A DNA stretch of 64,000 bases, taken from NCBI RefSeq assembly GCF_000766145.1, contig NZ_JNFB01000005.1, positions 1 to 64,000 on the forward strand, read 5' to 3'. This document shows positions 60,876-64,000 of this stretch, piece by piece. Position numbers and translations under genes: made by a program. The first letter of the stretch is position 1; each line of letters begins with the position of its first letter. This stretch comes from Paenilisteria newyorkensis (GTDB lineage: Bacteria > Bacillota > Bacilli > Lactobacillales > Listeriaceae). The notes under the pieces are model-generated. The model worked only from the letters and a program-made list of their open reading frames with translations, did no database searches and was not told where the DNA came from.

Positions 60876-61499
60876 TTATCTAAAACTAGCAATCGTTTGC
60901 GGTATATTTCCAGATTTTGTAATCTCCGAAATAACCGCAACCCCTTCTGCACCAGCATCTCGAATTGACTCTACATCATTTTGTGAAATGCCCCCAATCG
61001 CAACAATCGGCAACCCAATCCCAGCCTCCCGAATATCACGAATCAACCGCAATCCCGTCGTTGGTTTCGCGTCCAGTTTCGAAGTCGTTGCAAAAATAGG
61101 GCCCACTCCAATATAATCAAGTTCCGCGTAAGTAGCCGCTACCTCCGCCTGTGCCAGCGTATTGACAGAAAGCCCAATTTTCATTTTCCCAGCACATTTT
61201 CCAATCACATCCAAAATCGCCATATCATCCTGCCCCACATGAATCCCATCCGCGCCAATTTTCAACGCCAATTCTACATCATCATTCACAAAAAACGGAA
61301 CACCGTACTTCTGACAAATTTCCTGACATAACTTAGCGAGCACCTCAATTTCAGCCGCTTCAGTAAGGGCTTTTTCTCTGAATTGGTAGCAAGTAACGCC
61401 AGATTGAAGCGCATCATCCAAAACGGAAAGTAGCTGTCCTCGTGGAACATCCTGCGTCCCCGCAATGAAATAAATTTCTAACATATCTCTAACACTCAT
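60876..61499 (-). CDS. thiE: Thiamin-phosphate pyrophosphorylase
   Basis: 207 residues from ATG 61499, which overlaps the thiD stop by 4 bp and has GGAAGGAG upstream. TIM barrel with FFVNDDVELALKIGADGIHV, GLSVNTLAQA, YIGVGPIFATTSK and IVAIGGIS, the thiazole and pyrophosphate binding loops. Joins HMP-PP and thiazole phosphate to make thiamin phosphate. Last gene of the operon. Confidence 0.95.
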   Translation of the reverse strand: MSVRDMLEIYFIAGTQDVPRGQLLSVLDDALQSGVTCYQFREKALTEAAEIEVLAKLCQEICQKYGVPFFVNDDVELALKIGADGIHVGQDDMAILDVIGKCAGKMKIGLSVNTLAQAEVAATYAELDYIGVGPIFATTSKLDAKPTTGLRLIRDIREAGIGLPIVAIGGISQNDVESIRDAGAEGVAVISEITKSGNIPQTIASFR

Positions 61500-62302
61500 T
61501 CCTGATGCTCCTTCCTGTGTGCCCAATGATTTGTCGGACCGTGCCCATTCCCAATGCCAAGCGGTTGCGAAATCGCACTCGTTATAAAAGCTTTGGCGGT
61601 ACGAATCGCGTATTCCATAGAAGCACCTTTCGCGAGTTCAGCCGTTATACACGCCGAAAAAGTACAGCCAGTGCCATGTGTTTGCGTCGTTTCAATACGC
61701 CTCGCATCAAGCCAAAAGGAAGTGTCCCCATCCAACACATAATCACGCGATTCCTCGCTATCCTGACTATGCCCTCCTTTAATGATAACCGTTGGGACGC
61801 CAAGTTTTTGAATGTATTTCGCGGCTGTTTCCATTTGCGCATTGGTTTCAATCAACATTTCTGCAAGCGCTTCTGCCTCCGGAATATTCGGCGTCACGAT
61901 AGACGCTAAAGGTAGCATTTTTTCACGAATCGTCGCAATCGCATCTTCACTCACGAGCGGCGCGCCACCTTTGGCAATCATGACCGGATCGACAATCAAC
62001 GCGCCCCAACTAAAATGCCGCAACCTCGAAACAACCGTATCAATCGTCGTGACATCCACTAACATCCCCGTTTTGACCGCAGTGATCGTAAAATCATCAT
62101 TCAAAGCATCCAATTGCGCCGCCAAAATCTCGACCGGAACCGGGTGAATAGCCTGAACCCCCATCGTGTTTTGCGCCGTAATCGCGGTAATCGCTGACAT
62201 GCCAAAAACACGGCGCTCCTGAAACGTCTTAATATCCGCCTGAATCCCCGCTCCGCCGCCACTATCAGACCCAGCAATCGTAACTGCTTGTGGAAAAATC
62301 AT
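61496..62302 (-). CDS. thiD: Hydroxymethylpyrimidine/phosphomethylpyrimidine kinase
   Basis: 268 residues from ATG 62302 ([20 protein letters not shown]), RBS GAAGGAGGAGG, overlapping the thiM stop by 4 bp. [18 protein letters not shown] and the C-terminal [19 protein letters not shown] anion hole are diagnostic. Phosphorylates HMP twice for ThiE. Confidence 0.95.
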   Translation of the reverse strand: MIFPQAVTIAGSDSGGGAGIQADIKTFQERRVFGMSAITAITAQNTMGVQAIHPVPVEILAAQLDALNDDFTITAVKTGMLVDVTTIDTVVSRLRHFSWGALIVDPVMIAKGGAPLVSEDAIATIREKMLPLASIVTPNIPEAEALAEMLIETNAQMETAAKYIQKLGVPTVIIKGGHSQDSEESRDYVLDGDTSFWLDARRIETTQTHGTGCTFSACITAELAKGASMEYAIRTAKAFITSAISQPLGIGNGHGPTNHWAHRKEHQE

Positions 62303-63108
62303 CGCCGAACCTCCTCCTTCACGCACGCCAGCTCCTCTTGATTATGCGTCTGCCACGATGCCAATTCATCGATAAACGCCACCCGAAAAGAGCCCGGAAG
62401 TCGCCTGTTTAGCGTTTTCACAGCATATTCCGAAGCAATCGCATAGCTCGCCGATGCCGCCACAACCGCATCTAGATAATCATCCGTGACGCCAACAAAA
62501 GCTCCAATCACACAGCTCAACAAACAACCCGAACCCGTAATTTGTGGCAAAAGTGCATCCCCATTTTCCACGGTAATCACTTGCCTACCATCCGAAATCA
62601 CGTCTACAGCACCACTAATCGCAACAATCGTCTGATATTCCCGCGCTACTTTTAAAGCAATCTCAGCAGCTTGCGATGCATCTCCTGAACCCGCATCAAC
62701 GCCTCGCGCCTGCCAATCAACACCAGCAATGCTCGCCAGCTCGCCCAAATTCCCGCGAATCACCGCGAACTGAATTTCTGCCAGTAAACGCCACACCGTT
62801 TCCCGCCGAAACACCGTCGCACCAACACCTACAGGATCCAGCACCACCGGTTTTCCCGCTACATTCGCCGCTTTTCCAACAGCCAGCATCAACGCCACCA
62901 AATCCGCGTTCAGCGTCCCAATATTGATCACAACCGCATCCGCCATCCCGCCAAGCTCCGCCATTTCCTCCACAGCCGCCGCCATAATCGGAGACGCCCC
63001 AATCGCAAGCAAGCCGTTCGCCGAATCATTCGCCACCACAATATTCGTAATCACGTGCACCAACGGATTTCGCGTCCGAACCGCCTCAATAAGTTGCCAA
63101 TTCGCCAT
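62299..63108 (-). CDS. thiM: Hydroxyethylthiazole kinase
   Basis: 269 residues from ATG 63108 ([20 protein letters not shown]), RBS GGGAGAGGTG inside the end of tenA (23-bp overlap). [20 protein letters not shown] and [10 protein letters not shown] plus [13 protein letters not shown] define ThiM. Salvages thiazole alcohol by phosphorylation. Confidence 0.95.
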   Translation of the reverse strand: MANWQLIEAVRTRNPLVHVITNIVVANDSANGLLAIGASPIMAAAVEEMAELGGMADAVVINIGTLNADLVALMLAVGKAANVAGKPVVLDPVGVGATVFRRETVWRLLAEIQFAVIRGNLGELASIAGVDWQARGVDAGSGDASQAAEIALKVAREYQTIVAISGAVDVISDGRQVITVENGDALLPQITGSGCLLSCVIGAFVGVTDDYLDAVVAASASYAIASEYAVKTLNRRLPGSFRVAFIDELASWQTHNQEELACVKEEVRR

Positions 63109-63784
63109 CCAAATCACCTCTCCCATCCCATGTTTGCCGCTCGAAACCCATGTCCCAAAACGCCAATTCCGCGTAACTACTAATCCGAAAATCCGCCCGC
63201 ATCTCCGCCAACACACCATCCGGCAACCCCTGCGCCACTCGGTCCAACAAATCAATTTGTCGTTGCAATCCTTCCGCATACGCCGCATCCTGATAAATAT
63301 CCAACCAAGCCTGGTACAACGGATCCGGACTCACACAACCCGCATACTGCTCGCCAATTTCCCGATACAACCAATAACACGGCAAAATTCCCGCCAAAAT
63401 CCTGCCCAGCGACTGCGAACCAGCCAGCCGATACATGTGCGACGTATAATGATAAGCCGCCGGACTCGGCAAAATCCCATCCAAATCCGCCGTCTCAATC
63501 CCCACATGAGGATAAAATTTTTCCCGCATCGAAAGTTCCGAAGCCTCCAAAGAAGCAAGCGATTGACTCAGCTCCATCATCGCACCATAATCATCCGCAT
63601 AAGCAATCCCAAGCGCAATCACCTTCACATAATGCGTCAAATAATAATGATCCTGCAACAAATAATACCGAAACGCACTCCTATCCAAACTCCCGTCCAC
63701 CAACTGCTGCACAAACCGATGATCCTTACTCCTCTGCCAAATTTCCCGATTTTCCGCATGTAACTCCTCCGAAAAACGCACCAT
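63086..63784 (-). CDS. tenA: TenA-family aminopyrimidine aminohydrolase
   Basis: 232 residues from ATG 63784 ([20 protein letters not shown]), eight bases after GGAGG. All-helical TenA fold; [14 protein letters not shown] contains the conserved Cys nucleophile and Glu, and [12 protein letters not shown] the substrate-binding Asp/Tyr. Hydrolyses aminomethyl-pyrimidine breakdown products of thiamin to HMP. First gene after the riboswitch. Confidence 0.93.
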   Translation of the reverse strand: MVRFSEELHAENREIWQRSKDHRFVQQLVDGSLDRSAFRYYLLQDHYYLTHYVKVIALGIAYADDYGAMMELSQSLASLEASELSMREKFYPHVGIETADLDGILPSPAAYHYTSHMYRLAGSQSLGRILAGILPCYWLYREIGEQYAGCVSPDPLYQAWLDIYQDAAYAEGLQRQIDLLDRVAQGLPDGVLAEMRADFRISSYAELAFWDMGFERQTWDGRGDLDGELATY

Positions 63785-63808
63785 TTCCAACTCCTCCTTT
63801 TTCCATAC

Positions 63809-63853
63809 AAAAAACGCCTTCCCTCACGTCAGCAATAGCGCAAGAAAAGGCGT
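63809..63853 (-). terminator. Riboswitch expression-platform terminator
   Basis: On the minus strand ACGCCTT (63847-63853) pairs with AAGGCGT (63814-63820), with further TTGCG/CGTGA pairing inside, followed by TTTTTT. It lies between the TPP aptamer and tenA, so TPP binding should favour early termination. Confidence 0.8.
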
Positions 63854-63872
63854 CATGATTTCTACATCAAGT

Positions 63873-63964
63873 TCCCAATACTTCCCTACGCGAGTGCTAA
63901 CTCAACAGGTTCAAAGGGTCCATGAATTTATATCCATATCTCGGTCTTAAGTAAGACTCCCCTA
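63873..63964 (-). ncRNA. TPP riboswitch (THI element)
   Basis: On the minus strand the aptamer starts near CTAGGGGAGTC, has CCGAGA in the pyrimidine-binding arm, ACCCTTTGAACCTG in the pyrophosphate arm, and closes with ACTCGCGTAGGGAAGT. These are the conserved THI-box elements. It controls tenA-thiM-thiD-thiE. Confidence 0.95.
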
Positions 63965-64000
63965 GTATAAGAGACTGGGCATAAACTGATTTTACGTTTT

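Noticed and set aside
62299..63288. 60-residue N-terminal extension of ThiM
   Set aside because: It reads through the tenA coding region with Arg/Trp-rich sequence; ThiM homology and an RBS begin at 63108.

Overview
The window looks like a chromosomal segment of a Listeria-type bacterium (family Listeriaceae, probably one of the higher-GC 'Listeria sensu lato' species). The grounds are the cydABCD - tadA-like deaminase - acetyl-CoA-synthetase-like neighbourhood familiar from L. monocytogenes, a TPP-riboswitch-controlled tenA-thiM-thiD-thiE operon, Cry1Ac-D-VI-like and Big-type repeats in a surface protein, a long LPXTG/SpaA protein, and a CtaP-like peptide transporter. Strong Shine-Dalgarno sequences and sigma-A promoters also fit a low-GC Gram-positive. 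The species assignment is inference.

Layout. 1-1.8 kb: 3' end of a repeat-rich surface protein. 1.8-5.1 kb: MFS transporter / Cof phosphatase pair (like E. coli ybjJ-ybjI) with a small unknown protein and a ROK regulator. 5.2-9.7 kb: 1477-residue LPXTG adhesin with four SpaA/CnaB repeats. 10-15.9 kb: cytochrome bd oxidase and its ABC exporter (cydABDC), with a Rex-type operator upstream. 16.4-19.1 kb: deaminase, acyl-CoA synthetase, GNAT. 19.1-19.45 kb: an unlisted 32-residue Fst/par-type type I toxin with a convergent antisense RNA. 19.45-21.2 kb: a frameshifted gene, a VanZ protein and an amidase with a detached C-terminal remnant. 21.3-26.5 kb: alpha-xylosidase (yicI-like), GPH symporter and divergent XylR-like ROK repressor. 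26.5-34.5 kb: ASCH protein, MepRA-like MarR/MATE pair, PucR-type regulator, a 28-residue membrane peptide, DUF1398, an MBOAT/DHHW acetylation pair, and LysE with an XRE-cupin regulator.

34.6-48.1 kb is the most interesting block. It is a nearly complete counterpart of the E. coli ycjMNOPQRSTU-W cluster: glucosylglycerate-phosphorylase-like GH13, sugar ABC importer, the three 3-keto-glycoside enzymes, a kojibiose-phosphorylase-like GH65, beta-phosphoglucomutase and a LacI regulator. A glycerate kinase gene is inserted between the GH65 and pgmB genes. The kinase supplies the missing fate for the glycerate released by the GH13 enzyme and supports glucosylglycerate-type glycosides as substrate. 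A perfect operator palindrome fills the spacer of a near-consensus promoter. Two related hairpin repeats sit inside this operon and a third element lies at 22.7 kb.

48.1-51.7 kb: a broken ParE/RelE toxin with intact antitoxin, a solitary Phd-type antitoxin in operon with a GNAT gene, a VOC protein, a DUF1269 protein and an RlaP-type nucleotidyltransferase. 51.9-55.5 kb: CtaP-like binding protein and two permeases without an ATPase. 55.5-56.6 kb: a three-gene phage-like cassette ending in a BhlA-type holin, behind a strong promoter with a LexA (SOS) box. 56.7-60.8 kb: a MacB/FtsX-type ABC exporter with a long coiled coil. 60.9-64 kb: thiamin salvage operon with its riboswitch. No tRNA, rRNA, CRISPR array or IS element was seen.
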